Positions 1 through 12,907 of a DNA stretch of 64,000 nt are shown here, piece by piece. The notes under the pieces were generated by a model. It saw nothing but the letters and a program-made list of their open reading frames with translations. It searched no databases and was not told the DNA's origin. The translations under genes and the position numbers were made by a program. Source of the DNA: Cubamyces lactineus (taxonomy: Eukaryota > Basidiomycota > Agaricomycetes > Polyporales > Polyporaceae); contig JACDTU010000003.1 of assembly GCA_022376465.1 (NCBI GenBank), positions 372,001 to 436,000 on the forward strand, given 5' to 3'. Each line of letters opens with the position of its first letter. Position 1 is the first letter of the stretch.

Positions 1-3000
1 TGACGTCGACGGCCGGAGCTGGAAGGCGGGAGGTGGAGCGTCGAAGGCGGAAGGTGCAGTGGGCGCGTGGACGCGTGGGCAAGCAGAAGGAGAAGGGGCG
101 AGACCTCGAGGCTCGAGGAGTGAGGGTACCAGTGAGAGGATCCCCGCGGAGTCGCACGTTCATCCTGCGCTCTCCGCGCGCAGCAGCAGCATTTGCAGCT
201 CTCTGCGCGCGTGTTCGGCATGCTTCTCTCTCGCTCTCTCGTCTACGTCGATATACGGTTTACGGTATACGATGTGTGGGTGTATTACCCCTCGCTCGGT
301 GCGCGTGAGCTTGGTTTGGGCGACTCGGCGTGCGAGCGGGGGTGCGGAGACTCGTTTGGGGTAGGTTCAAGTTGCTTTCGTGAATGTATGGGATGGGGTC
401 CGCTTGATTTACACTGGATGCGTTCAGATGTTGTCTACGTTCAAGCTGATTTTGCGTTCAGAGGATTATGGGAGTAAGCAGCGCCGGACACCGTCCACCG
501 AGTACTCGATCGACTACGGCGCTGCGCGCGGGATGGCAAGAGAGTATCGAATATCAATCTGCCGCCAGACCGACATCGACGAGGGAAGAGCCGACGCTCG
601 GCGCGTCGACGACAACCGTGCTTGACGGACAACTACAAGAGTTCAATGACACGAATGTCCGTGACCTGGATGTTTATGACAAATTTCTCTTCAGATTTTC
701 TTAGTTTATACTGAAAACGGACCGAGTTCTGAGTACTAGTTTTATGCTCATTCAGCCGCTACAAGGGAATAGTCCAACTTATATATAGTCTTGTCTGTAG
801 GATTGTCGCCAGGGCGAGCGTACATGCAGTTATGTACTGGTGGATTCAAGAGGATATGTACTATAATGTAACTATGAGAACCCTGCAGCACGAAACTCTA
901 CATGTGCGGAGCATTGCTTGCGTGTTGCACTAGGTAGCGAGGATATGAACGTATGGGTAATGTGCACAACGAGCCGACAGTCAAACATTGCCCGACTGCA
1001 AAGATCTGTGTTAACAGGGTCAATGGAGATACAGTTATCTTACTAGAGTAGTGGCCGATCGAGGAGATGACGAAACAACCAAGTTACGATGAGGAGCCGA
1101 GTTGTGTCTGCCTTAGCATCTGTTACATTCGTACTAAGAGTCCGCGATTGAGATGTCGAAATGTCTATAATGCATATGTAGTATCTTCAAGAGCGGCCGC
1201 GTTAGTCTGTAGAACGTGCGCGTCAGCGCCGAGACGAGCGTTCCGTCGGACGGTGCCGGAGGCCGTGTCGGGTGCTACCGGGTGCATATATCCGGCTTCA
1301 TTGTGGGGGGGCAAGGAACCGTGTCAAGCACGGTAATGTTTCCACGATGAGTCGATTGGGAACCTACGTGCCAAAGCGTATGTAGTACTATGATGCTACT
1401 GCGAGCGCTGCGCGTGGGACCGGTCCTAAAACACCTAGAGCGCGCGCAGGTGCAACCCCGATGTCAGCGTCCATCGACGCTCGCTCAGGAACTTGATCAG
1501 CGGGGCATGACAATCATTCTAGGATGGCAATCGAGTGCACTCGCGCCTAAAGACCCAACAGCCAATGCTAGGCGGGCGTACCTGGGAGTTTACCGCCGTA
1601 TGGATACTATCGTCGCTCGTGGCGCGCGGGGCCCTGCGGGGCCGCATTGTCTCCTGCTGAATACTGTATATGCTGTCCTTCTGGTACGCCGAGAGGAACC
1701 TGGAACATGCAACATGTAACGCGGGTGCCTTTTCGTCTGATCGCGATCGTCTGCCTGCCATGTCGGGAGGCGGCGATTACCAGCGAGTGCGCCACGCCCA
1801 TTCGGATGGTCTAGGGGTCTACTGGCACTGCGTGGATGTCTATCAGGTGGCCTGGTAACGAATTGTAGCTTGTAGAGGCACGAATGGAGTTCAACTTCGA
1901 CTCCAAGTTGATGGAGCTTTGACGCGTGAGGGTCTCGTCAAAGGACGTAGTACTGATCGCCGAGTTCTGGTAATAGAAGAGTCTGGTAATAGAAGATCGG
2001 CGTCCCGCCGCACCGGCGTGGATCCTGCCGTCGCCAGTCATAGTAGTAGGCAGAATCCCAATTGCTCGGACGTGGCGGGGTACGCGGGCCCGCATGACTG
2101 TTGCCCAAGCTATCAATCTCTGCGTGCGTAAGAGAATATGCAGAATCGGGGCCGGTCCCGTAGGTTGCGCGCTACCTGACCTGAAGTCTAGAGAATCGTC
2201 GGTGATACAGTGGTTTTTTTTGCCATCGCGCGCAAGTTGAGCATTCGGATAGCCATCAGGAGCGTCAGAAGGCAGGAAGGAATTCAAGACTTGCAGACGA
2301 TGAATAAATGCATGGTCTTGTCCGCGGCGTAAAGAGTCGTACGGGCCGGTTACTTCTCTTGCTCTGCGGGGGAGCAGCAAGGCGGAGTACGCATTCTAGA
2401 GTAGAATCCACACAGAGGAAGGAACCTATCGCTCCAGGACGGCGAACCTAGATAGTTCTGCGCGCGTATAGTAGCGAGAAGTGCATAAAGAAGCCGAGGT
2501 GCGGCGGGGGAAAGACGTCACTAAGCCGGCATCAGATCGTCTATCGTGCATTCAGAGACGGTGCTTACCAGAACGAGCGGTACTTCGAGGTTCGTGCGCC
2601 ACTAAGTGCCTGCGGATACTGCGAGGAGAAGAAGGAAGAGGGCACGAAGGAACAGCTTAGAAGTCACTTGGAGCGGTCAATGTGCGGGGTACGGCAGCGC
2701 CTTTGCTGAGGAGATAGCGGCGCAGCTTCGACTTCGCAATTGAAGGCCTTTCTTCCAATCCAGGGCATCAGAAAGTGAGTGCACTACCTTACACAGGCAA
2801 TCAGAACGAGGGCACTCTGCGTCTCGGCAACCGGAAACCAAGTGTGGAATTGGTGCAGAAATATCCCTAGCGGGTGTGGGAGGTACACGAGGCTTACAAG
2901 CTTGCTTAGTCGTAGTCGCACGGTCGGTCTTGCATCGTTCCAGCAGCGTGTGCTAATGTAGTAACGTCGCTACGCGAAGGACAAGCATGGGCTTCGCACG

Positions 3001-3246
3001 AATACCTGCCAGGTAAGCTCAAGCAAGGGGTCCTATCTGGCGGGTCACCACGTTGAGGTCACGACGCTCGTGACCGACGCTGCATGCACTGGTACCAGAC
3101 CAGCGGATGCGTGTCATCGCGGGATCCCGTACTTCGTCTACCATGATTATTCGTGCTGTGTACTGTGTACTTACATGCTGTACCTGCCGGCTTGTCATGT
3201 AGTAACCTTGAGGTGTCAGAAGAGCAAGGCGTGTTCAACACCCTCC
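1..3246. other. Gene-poor left end, no supported gene
   Basis: I find no convincing gene here. Open frames are short, overlap on both strands and have no recognisable domain. The longest (1811-2380, minus) reads as low-information sequence. The first 350 bases are GC-rich; 700-1050 is more AT-rich with frequent stops in all frames. A 16-bp unit containing tctggtaatagaag is repeated in tandem near 1965-1995. A plus-strand stretch at 2452-2709 stays open for 86 codons and is described among the findings. The region could hold decayed transposon or gene remnants, but nothing diagnostic (reverse transcriptase, integrase or transposase motifs) was seen. Confidence 0.4.
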
Positions 3247-5509
3247 TCAATCTACCCGGCGTTGGTTGCTCGGCACGAGCGCCCACAGCATGACCATGAA
3301 GCCCATCATGGACACCAACCTGTCACACATCGCACAAAGTATCAGTACGCAACTCTCCAAGGCATCACCCAATCGTCCAGTGTATCGATGCACACTCACA
3401 GAGGCTGTAGACTCTTGATACCGACCTTGGCCGCGAGGGCACCGGTCAGGAAGGGGAGGAACGCGGACCCGGCCTGGCCGAAGCCGGCGATCCAGCCGAT
3501 GCACCCGTTGAGTAGCCACGGCGGGAGCACGCCCCGCGCCTGGTTCATGACGATCGGGTAGATGGGCCCGAGCAGGACCCCGACGAAGGAGACCGCGATA
3601 CCGCCGCCGATGAGCGAGGGCACGAGCCAGATGACGAGCTCAAGGCTGTGTCGCACGCATGTAGTGCGGGGTATAGAACGCAGGAGGGGGGGAGGGGTTG
3701 ATGAGCGGAGATTATAGAGGAGGTGAGAAGAGGCCACGTACGCAATGGCGAGAATCGCGTAGATGAAGATGGCGCGACGCTCACCAACCTGGCGCCGATG
3801 ACAATGTGCAATGTGTTGGGTTGGCTAAGGGCAGACTGTGAAGAGGTAGCGTACCTTTTGGTTGACCCAAAGAAGACCCACGCGGCCCAGCGTCAGACCT
3901 GCATACATTAGAATTCAGCTCGCGTTACGCTCGGCGAGCTCCCGAGAATAGACCTACCGCCGAAGAAACCCGACGAGATATATCCAGAAGACGGGCCTCC
4001 GCCTCGCAATTGGATGACATAGGTGACGATCCATCCTGTCCCGAGGAAACGCGCACCGAGGGTCAGTCCAAGCAAGCCCTGGCAAGTTCAGACAACATCG
4101 GCGCAGCTCGAGCTCTCTCACCTCCCAGTGTGACCTCGACGCCGACGTAGATCAGGATGAAGAACGCCATGAGGTGCACCACGCGCAGCCGGAACATCTG
4201 CTTGTACTTGTTCGAGTTGTTCGTGCCTTCCCCAGTACTGTCTTGGCTCGGTGCTTGCCCGATCTCCTCCAGGCATGCTATGCATAATCAACGTTCAATC
4301 ACTTATACTCCCCCTAGCATGATACGGTCCATAGTATACGCACCGTCTTGAGTTCTGAACCGGAACACGGCAATCAAGCTAACGGTGTTGAAGAGCGCGA
4401 TCCCGAGCGATACGAGGTAATGGAACGACCAATGGCTCATCTGCGAGAACTGGGTCGCAACGAGCGGTGACGCCAACGCTCCCGTGCCTATACCATGAGT
4501 GAAGATGTAAAAATCAGCAGAACATCCTACTTGTCTGGTATATTCATGGTAAATATCAAACACGCACCGTACACCGCATGAAGAATTCCCAGCTTCGTCG
4601 ACGTGTTCTCCCTGAGGGAGGCCACAAAGCTGTTCGCGCCCGCGTTCTACGATGCACAGCTCAATGCGATTGCCATGGAGGACATCAATGGAAGGTATAT
4701 CTGACCTGCAGAGATAGCCCGAATCCGTTGATCGCATAGCCCAGCACGAAGGCCGGAAAGGGGGGCGCAGGTGCCTCCAGGGCATATCCTACGACTTGCG
4801 ACAAGGAGCCTGTGGTAACAAGGTAGGTATAGCTGACTCTGGAGCTGCATAAACTCGCGAGTCCGACGTACCTATCACCATTACCTACGTCGCGTGTAGA
4901 ATGAAGGCGTGAGTTCATAGCATCATCAGTCTATGCAATCACACGTACAGTGCCGAACCCAAAACGATCTGTAAGCCAGACATTAGCAGCAGCGCCCGTA
5001 ACAAATCCCTAAATCTCGCCGTGAGGTCGTGGAACCGGCAAGGAACCGCGCGGGGAGCACACGAATGGTCGGGACGTACAATGCAGTTGGACACGAATAT
5101 GAGAGACACGATCGCAAAGCCGACCTGAGCGAGCGCCGTCAGAACGGCCACATTGCCACATTGCCAGATATAAAGGAGAGCATAGCCGCCTTACGTGGTA
5201 GACGGACTGCATGCGAGGCAGCAAGGGCCCCGTCGAGCCGTCGTTCCACCCCGCGAGGAAGAGGGCCCAGCACACTGTCGCGAACTGTATCCGCGCTTTG
5301 CGGCGCGACGCGGGCGTCGAGGCCGTGAACGTCACCTGCGGCGCCGCCGCGCGGGATCCAGGGTACTGCGAGCCTCCGACAGGATTGCTCTCTATGCAGG
5401 CTCCATCTTTGTCGCGGGCGGCCGTAGCAGCCTTGGCAGAGTCGGGAACGCTGTGTCCCGTATGGATCGTCGACAGCTCGATGTCCACGGCGTTGGCTGA
5501 ATGGTCCAT
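3247..5509 (-). CDS. MFS transporter, BSC6/fucose-permease-like, tandem copy 1
   Basis: This is a multi-pass major facilitator superfamily transporter; the substrate cannot be deduced. The gene is read from about ten minus-strand exons joined by short introns. The N-terminus (start 5509) is a hydrophilic tail rich in Ser, Thr and Ala, followed by TM1 containing LFLAGWNDGSTGPLLPRMQ, a motif of the fungal Bsc6-like MFS group. Later exons give GFVTGAAANVWL, a Pro-rich TM (EAPAPPFPAFVLGYAINGFG), HYLVSLGIALFN, YVIQLRGGGPSSGYISSGFFGG and the C-terminal half with LVIWLVPSLIGGGIAVSFVGVLLGP in two adjoining segments. The last exon encodes SMMGFMVMLWALVPSNQRRVD, ending at the stop at 3247-3249. Splice signals are canonical and no disabling change was seen, so it appears intact. 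The next gene on the same strand (6421-8503) is a close paralog with the same exon layout, so the pair arose by tandem duplication. Confidence 0.8.
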
Positions 5510-6420
5510 AGCGAGTGGTGGTGAGAGAGGAGTCGTCTGCCTGCAGAAAGCTTAGGTTAGACGGGCTCCTGCCTTATAATTGAGAGCGGGGCTGCTTAGC
5601 GTTTTGAGTAAACTGTAACGTACTACGGTCAAGTTTCCCCGAGGATTCGCCGAAGCGTCGAGAAGCTCTTAGCGGCTATGCAAGCGCGGTTCCAGGCGCG
5701 CTCATGATTGGACTTGGGTGTCGAAAGCGTGAGCAGCCATCTGACCTTGAAGGGACTCGGCAATCTCAGCTATGATGTCCTAAATGTGAGAGGTGTGTGT
5801 AGTATCGTGGCATCTGGACTCGCTGTCGCAGGACTGTCGACGAACAGCCTTGCAGCAGGTGGCAGCATGTTGTTGACAGTTGTTGACAACGAATAGGCTC
5901 CCATATTAGCGTCTGGACTAAGTTCGTCATTCCCAGCTCTGCAATGGTGACCTCGCTAGGTTGAGCACGACCTGTTCTTACACATGTATTACACTATTCA
6001 TGCCATCATATATTTTGCTCGTATCGAACTTAGGCGCGGCTGATTAGTCTTTCTCGTCATTGTAGGCGCTTGGCGGTAGGGGATCGCGCGCTCGCGGTGG
6101 TGTTTACGGCTAGCCATTGAACCACCATGTCAAAAATATTTGAGACTGTCCCCCGAACTTCGTCCTTCAGTATCGGCTACTGACACGTGCGACCAGGCAT
6201 TGCTTGCGCAATAGGAGCAGGGGCTTCGTGGTATCCGCACAGAAGAGCCGGACGCCAGTGTTCCCATGCCGTGCTCATATACTTCCCGTGAGTCTCGAAT
6301 AGCCCCCCCTCCCCCCCCCGGCCGTTTTTAGCCCGTATCACGCGTGTTCAAAAGGATTCAATGTAGAGTTATGCAAGCTAGGATGCACGTCGTGTAAATG
6401 GAGCAGTAAGCGTTAGGTCG
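5510..6420. other. Spacer between the tandem MFS copies
   Basis: This contains the promoter of copy 1 and the 3' region of copy 2. No gene is visible. There is a 10-bp tandem repeat (gttgttgaca) near 5870-5890 and a C-rich homopolymer run near 6304-6320. The small frames present have no recognisable product. Confidence 0.5.
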
Positions 6421-8503
6421 TCAATCCACTCTGCGCGGATTGTTTGGTACCAACGCCCAAAGCACTATCATGAAGCCCATCATAGAAACCAACCTGCGCG
6501 ACAAAGAACAAATCATTAGCGCAAGGGACCTGCTAATATTTGAGAAGCATGGCTCACAGAGGCTGCAGACTCTTGATGCCCACTCTTGACGCGAGCGCAC
6601 CCGTGAGGAACGGCAAGAACGCCGAGCCAGCCTGGCCGAAGCCGGCGATCCACCCGATGCAGCCTGTGAGAAGCCACGGGGGCAGGACGCGTCCGGCGTG
6701 GTTCATGACGATGGGGTAGACGGGGCCTAGGAGGACGCCGACGAAAGATACGGCAATACCTCCGCCAATGAGGGAAGGCACGAGCCAAATGACGAGTTCG
6801 AGACTGGAAGGAGGGATTCCGATAAGAGATATGAAATATAAAGACATGAGGTTTGCAAAGCACGTACGCGACCGCCAAGAGACCATATAAGAAGATGGCG
6901 CGCCTTTCGCCGATCTGGGATGTTGTGCTATTGGTGACGTGTGCGGGAATCGCTGGAGACGAGCTCACCTTTTTGTTCACCCATAGCAAACCGACACGCC
7001 CTAACGTCAGACCTGGTATTTCGCGCGCGTCAGGACATATCAATTCGTGAATGACAACGGCAGCCTGAGATTACCGACTTACCGCCAAAGAACCCAGAAG
7101 AGATATATCCAGAGGACGGGCCTCCACCGCGCAATTGGATTACGTACGTGACGATCCAGCCTGTCAAGGAATACTACGTGAGGAATGCACACGGGGAGGA
7201 ACGTGGGCGAGCACCTCCGAGGGTAACCTCCACTCCGACGTAAATCAGGATGAAGAATGCCATAAGGTGGAGAACCCGGAGCTTGAACATCTGCCTATAC
7301 TTGTTCGCATCGCCATCCTCGTTGCCGCTCTCGTGGCTTGGTATCTGGCCGATCTCCGCTAAACAGGCTGTGGGATGGGCGAAGTCAGCGTTAAGGCTCT
7401 AGGTCGCAAAGAAGCCGCCGACCATCCTGTGTCTTGAAGCGAAACACTGCAATCAACAGAATAGCGTTTGAGAGCGCGATGCCTAGCGATACGAGATAAT
7501 GGAAAGACCAGCGGCTGAGTTGCGCGAACTGAGTCGCAACTAGTGGTGACGAAAGGGCTCCCACGCCTACAGGAGTTCGTTAGCTAGCGACAACGGAAGC
7601 TACGTTACTCGGAGTAGAGCAGGCACCATATATTGCGTGCAGGACGCCCATCTTGGTGGCCGCATTCTCTTTGAGCGAGGCCACGAAGCCGTTTGCACCA
7701 GCATCCTGTGCAACTCGTTAGTTGACGCGTGTGTCAAGATCAGACAGTGTGTTCACCTGAAGGGAGAGCCCGAAGCCGTTCACGGCGTACCCAAGAACAA
7801 AGACGGGGAAAGGAGGTGCCGGTGCTTCCAGGGCGTACCCAGCCACTTGAGCGAATGCGCCTGTAGTCACATATCATTGAAAAGCATATTCTTTCCGATG
7901 CTTGCCAGACGTACCGATAACCATCACCTATAAACAAGAGCATGAGCATGATCGACGGCGCAGGAGGTACGAGCGAAATCGTACCGTCCCAAAGCCAAAG
8001 CGATCAGTGAGCCACACATTGGCAGCCGCGCCAGACACGAAGCCCTGTGTAATTGTCAGCAAGTTACAACCCGGCTTCGTCCCGAGCTCCTTGCGCTAAA
8101 CGCACTACACAGTTGAACACGAATATCAGTGAGACTATCGCGAAGCCAACCTATACGATACGCTATGAGAACGGTTCATCGACGGTTGGAAGAGGAGAAG
8201 GGTATAACACACATGATATACAGACTGGATGCGTGGTAGTAAAGGTCCGGTTGTTCCATCGTTCCATCCCGCGAGGAACAGAGTCCAGCATAACGTCATG
8301 AATTGTATCCTAGCTTTACGGCGTGAGGCAGGCGTAGATGCTGAGAAGGTCGTAGCGGGTGTATGACTAGACTGTGAGCCTTCAGCCGGCTTAGCCTCTA
8401 TATATTCTGTCCGCTTCCCCTCTTCGATCGTGGCTGCCGGAGTGACTGGCTCGTCAGGAGGATGCGGAGAACGAGCGCGCATCGTGGACAATTCTACATC
8501 CAT
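6421..8503 (-). CDS. MFS transporter, BSC6/fucose-permease-like, tandem copy 2
   Basis: This is a paralog of the transporter at 3247-5509. The start at 8503 opens a hydrophilic tail (MDVELSTMRARS...) and then TM1 with LFLAGWNDGTTGPLLPRIQ. Exons follow in the order and with the splice sites of copy 1: FAIVSLIFVFN, the Pro-rich segment EAPAPPFPVFVLGYAVNGFG, HYLVSLGIALSN, YVGVEVTLGG, LRGGGPSSGYISSGFFGG, LVIWLVPSLIGGGIAVSFVG and WIAGFGQAGSAFLPFLTGAL. The final small exon is spliced to LVSMMGFMIVLWALVPNNPRRVD and stops at 6421-6423. The copies differ most in the N-terminal tail and at synonymous sites, which indicates an old duplication with purifying selection. The gene diverges from SEC24, sharing a 480-bp upstream region. 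Substrate is unknown; the plasma or vacuolar membrane is likely from the family. Confidence 0.8.
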
Positions 8504-8983
8504 GCTGGAGCGATTTCAGCGAGGTCGAGAGAGGCGAATGGTTACACCACTTACTTGGATTTGGATGGCATCCTTTTATCATGGACGCACGAGCGATGTA
8601 GGTCGCGTCCTCCAAGATAGTCCTTACGTTCACCTTTTGCCGAGGTTACTCCGCAGCGTGGAAGTGCATACAGTCGCTTTCTTGGCTCTCAAATTCGGGG
8701 AGCGTATCCCGCCCGAAGTGTTTGGTTGCTCGCCGACCCCGAGGTCAGATGGGTTTAGAATGGTATTGATTGTTCCACGTATGCGCATACGTTGGGCAAC
8801 GTCGAGCAAGCCGTGGATTACGGGGCGCGGTGGTGGCTGCGTTAGTGATTGAGAGTGAGTGATGTAGTCGCCCACGACCGCGAAATAGCGCCCACGACGT
8901 GTCGCGTGTCGCCGAAACCCTTTCCTCCACCGTCTCTCTCATCTTCTAGCCTAGTCCCCTCATCATCGTCCTTCACCGCGCAC
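8504..8983. promoter_or_regulatory. Divergent intergenic region, MFS copy 2 / SEC24
   Basis: These 480 bp lie between two divergent start codons and must hold both promoters. No TATA box stands out close to the SEC24 start. The last 60 bases before the SEC24 ATG are C/T-rich, common upstream of fungal housekeeping genes. No other gene is visible. Confidence 0.4.
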
Positions 8984-11900
8984 ATGGCCTCTCCTGCTCA
9001 ACAGCTGCCTCCTGGTTGGGCGGCGGAATGGTCAGTCGACCCCTGGCCTCCGGTTCTGACGGTGATTGACTATTGTACAGGGACCAAAACGCCCAACGCT
9101 ACCTCTTTATCGGTGAGTGTTTCGCAGTACCTCCGTATACAACATCGTAAACGTCCTTCACCTCCAGAGACTGCGACGGGTAGGACGCAATGGGAACCCC
9201 CCTTTCCCGATCCCGAGGCCATGAACCGCGCACCAAGCGCATCTCCTCCTCCAGCCCAGACCCAGCACCACACCAAACGTCGTCAATATGCACCCGGACA
9301 AACGCAGGCGTACTACGGGGCAGCGGACACGATTGCACCACCTGGACCTGCTTATGGCGCCGCTCCCGCTCCAGGTGCTCAGCAACCTCAGCTCTTCACG
9401 CCCGGCCTCGCTGGAGACGGTCAGTTCGCTCAGCAGCAGGTCGCTCCCCAACCGGGTGCAGCTCCTTACTACGGCGCTGCGCAGCCTGAGCCCGAGTACA
9501 TCAACGCTCCCGGATTCGGCCAAGGCGCACCTTACCAGCCTCCGGGTGTGAACGCGTTGGTGGACCAGTTCTCTCAGATGAACGTGGCCCAGAAGGGCCT
9601 CCGGCTCTTTACCACTAACCTCTTGGCCGCCCCTCCGGACCCCCTCGAACTCCACCGTCCCCCTCCCGATATCGTCCTCCCCCCGAACTCGTGTCTCTCT
9701 AACTCGCCATTCGCGAACGCGGACTCGTCCTACCAACGCTGCACCCTGAACGCCATCCCGACATCTCACTCACTGCTTCAGAAGTCTAAGATTCCCCTGG
9801 GTTTGGTCATCACGCCGTATCGCACGTTGAAGGAGGGAGACGAGCCGGTTCCGCTTGTAACGGATACCGTGATCGCGCGGTGCAGGAGATGTCGGACGTA
9901 CATCAATCCCTATGTGCAGTTCATTGACGGCGGTAATCGGTGAGCATAGGCCTTCATGTTGTCCAAGGGTACATCCTCATTGCGCGCAGCTGGCGATGCT
10001 GCATGTGTTCCATGTCCAACGAAGTGCCTCAGCTGTTCGACTGGGACCAAGTCAGGAATCAGCCAGGAGACAGGTGGGCTCGCCCGGAGCTCAACCACGG
10101 TGTTGTCGAATTCGTCGCGCCTACCGAATACATGGTCCGGCCCCCGCAGCCTGCGGTGTACGTTTTCCTCATCGACGTTAGTCACAACGCGATCCAGTCC
10201 GGCATGGTTGCAACTGCTACGCGTACCATCTTGGAAAACCTGGATCGCATCCCGAACGAAGACAACAGGACGAAGGTCGCGTTCATCGCGTTTGATACGT
10301 CCCTGCACTTCTTCTCTCTCCCTGTATGTACTACGCTGAACACCTACGCGCTCGTGGTTACTGATCAATACTCAAGGCTGGCGCGGCTGAGTCTAGCATG
10401 CTCGTCGTATCTGACATTGACGATGTGTTTTTGCCGAAACCCACGGACCTTCTTGTGAACTTGACGGAGAGTCGCCCTGCCATCGAGAACCTCATGAGCA
10501 GGTTGAACGACATGTTCCAGGACAACCATACGATTGGTAGCGCTCTTGGTCCAGCCCTCCAGGCTGCGTTCAAAATGATGGTATGCGCGCCGCGTACATC
10601 TTAGAGCTGCATACCAACGATACTGCATATAGGCGCACATTGGTGGTAAGATCCAGGTGCTCTCCGCCAGCCTTCCTTCTGTCGGCGCGGGCGCACTGAA
10701 GAACAGAGAGGATCCCAAGGTTTTGGGGACGTCGAAGGTTGGTATTTTCTCTTCGTCTGCATTATGCGGCATTCGCTGATATTGTATCGTAGGAATCCAC
10801 CCTACTCCAGCCTGCCTCGCCGTTTTACAAGACGTTTGCCATCGAGTGCTCTCGCGCGCAGGTCTCCGTCGATATGTTCCTGTTCAGCTCTGGCTATCAG
10901 GATGTTGCAACTCTTGGTGAGTCATGAGTAGTTCTCAAGGCTCAATCAAGCGTTTGAAACGAATTAAATTGAATAGCCTGCCTCCCCCACTACACCGCTG
11001 GGCAGACCTATTACTACCCGGCGTTCAACGCTTCCCGTACCGAGGATGCGATCAAGTTTGCGCACGAGTTTGGGGAGGTCTTGGCAATGCCGATCATGCT
11101 GGAGGCTGTCATGCGTGTCCGTGCATCGAAGAGTGAGATCTCTCGAACTACCACAGTGGATCGCTACTCACGCGGAAATCAGACTTGCGTATGTCGGCGT
11201 TCCACGGAAACTTCTTTGTACGGTCAACGGATTTGCTGGCGATGCCATCGGTACCCCAGGATCTGTCCTATGCCATTGAAATCCAGATCGAAGACAACAT
11301 CACCGCGCCGTTTGTTGTCCTCCAAACTGCTGTGCTTCACACGACTTGTTATGGTAGGTGCCACTTAAAGCGTCAGAAGAGGACTAGAACTCACACAAAA
11401 GGCAGGCGAGCGTCGTATTCGTGTCATCACAACCGCGCTGCCCACGACCAACAACCTCTCCGATATCTTCGCATCGGCGGATCAGGTGGCCATTGCGACA
11501 CTCCTCGCGAACAAGGCTGTCGAACGCTCCCTCACGCACAAGCTCGAGGACGCACGCGATGCAGTGTTCAACAAGATGGTCGAGATCCTTTCGGCGTACA
11601 AGGCAAGCATGACCGCTGCGGGCGCGGGTGCCAGTGCGCAGCTTGCCATCTCGGAGAACATGAAGATGCTACCCGCGCTACTCCTTGGCTTGTTAAAGAA
11701 TGTGTGTATCAGCGCTCGTGACGTAGGCGGTCCAAGAAACTGACCTAGCTTTCATAGGTTGGCATCAGGCAAAGCGCCCAGATCCCACCGGACCTACGGG
11801 CGTACGCGCAGTGCCTACTCACATCGCTTCCGTCGCAACTGCTCATCCCGTACATCTACCCGAACTTCTACTCGTTGCACAACATGCCTCCAGAGGTAAA

Positions 11901-12519
11901 GATTCGTACAATTGTTGTACCGATATATAATCTCTGATAATGCAACGACAGTGCGGTACCGTTGGCGAGCATGGCATCATCATGCCTCAGCCACTTCCGC
12001 TCACGTCAGAACGGCTGGAGCGCCATGGCCTGTTCCTCATCGAAGATGGACAGACGATCTTCCTCTGGGTCGGCAGGGATGCTGTGCCTCAGCTCATCAT
12101 GGACGTCTTCAACTTGCCGAACTACGAGGTCTTGCGTGGAGGCAAGGTGCGTCGTGGTTGACCTCCTGTTCGCGTCGTCGATTAAATCGACTGATCATGA
12201 TCCATATGCAGACTACTTTTCCGGTCCTCGACAACCCGTTCTCGCAACGAGTCAACGCCGTTATCCAGAAAACGCGCGAGATGCGGCGGGGTGTCTACTA
12301 CCCCCACCTGTATGTGGTCAAGGAGGACGGCGAGCCACCGCTTCGTCTCTGGGCTCTCAGTTGCCTCATTCAGGACCGTGCGGACGTGCTGCCGAGTTAT
12401 CAGCAATTCATATCGCAGCTGCGCGACAAAGTATGCATCGCACCTTCGAGTCTCGCATGATACGCGGCCTACATGTATACTGATATCGGCTCGCACAGGT
12501 CAACGGCTCGAGCTACTAA
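8984..12519 (+). CDS. SEC24: COPII coat cargo-adaptor Sec24 with N-terminal WW domain
   Basis: Sec24 pairs with Sec23 in the inner COPII coat and selects cargo at ER exit sites. The start at 8984 is followed by two short introns (9031-9080 and 9113-9167). The first 38 residues form a WW domain: LPPGW at 8-12, Arg-Tyr-Leu-Phe at 22-25, TQWEPP at 33-38. A Pro/Ala/Gln/Tyr-rich linker follows. The Sec23/24 zinc finger is CRRC near residue 264 and CCMC near 288, interrupted by an intron after 9940. The trunk domain includes [32 protein letters not shown] and a downstream beta-sandwich. The gelsolin-like end reads [18 protein letters not shown]. The last intron (about 12431-12498) leaves a terminal exon of six codons (VNGSSY) and stop at 12517-12519. 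There are roughly ten introns. The product is about 900 residues, normal for Sec24, and appears intact. Confidence 0.93.
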
Positions 12520-12907
12520 ACTCAGGAGGGAAAGGTGGCGTTCGCGGTGGAGGTCGACAAGAATTGGGCTGGATCGTTCTCTTTCCGTTGTGTCGAGTAT
12601 ACGTAACGTATGATTACCCCTGTCAATTCGTCTGTGGTTTGCTATCTATGTCAGAATCGGACACCTGAGCAAGAGCAAGGTGCGCTCTCACTTTTCTACT
12701 CAGCGAGGAGTTACCCGTGCCCTTGGTCAAATCGTGGCCAGGACAGGTAAGCGCCTAAACCATGACTCGGCGCCAGCATGACTTCATTGATTCATCGCGT
12801 CATCGCGATATGATGCAGGTACGCGTTCCTCACCGCTGTTCTCCTTCCTCCTGCGACGACCACCAGCTGATTTCTGTAGCCACAGAACAACAATCCGACA
12901 ACGAGCA
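12520..12907 (+). other. SEC24 / TENA spacer
   Basis: These 388 bp hold the SEC24 3' region and the promoter of the downstream gene. No coding feature was recognised; the C-rich and CT-rich stretch at 12830-12900 is consistent with a core promoter. Confidence 0.4.

Noticed and set aside
1811..2380. Minus-strand 189-codon frame near the left end
   Set aside because: No start context, splice support or recognisable domain; composition resembles random translation.
6304..6320. Poly-C run
   Set aside because: Simple homopolymer tract, possibly an assembly-sensitive site, not a functional element I can support.
12182..12496. Minus-strand frame opposite the end of SEC24
   Set aside because: It is antisense to the gelsolin-like C-terminal exon and has no independent support.
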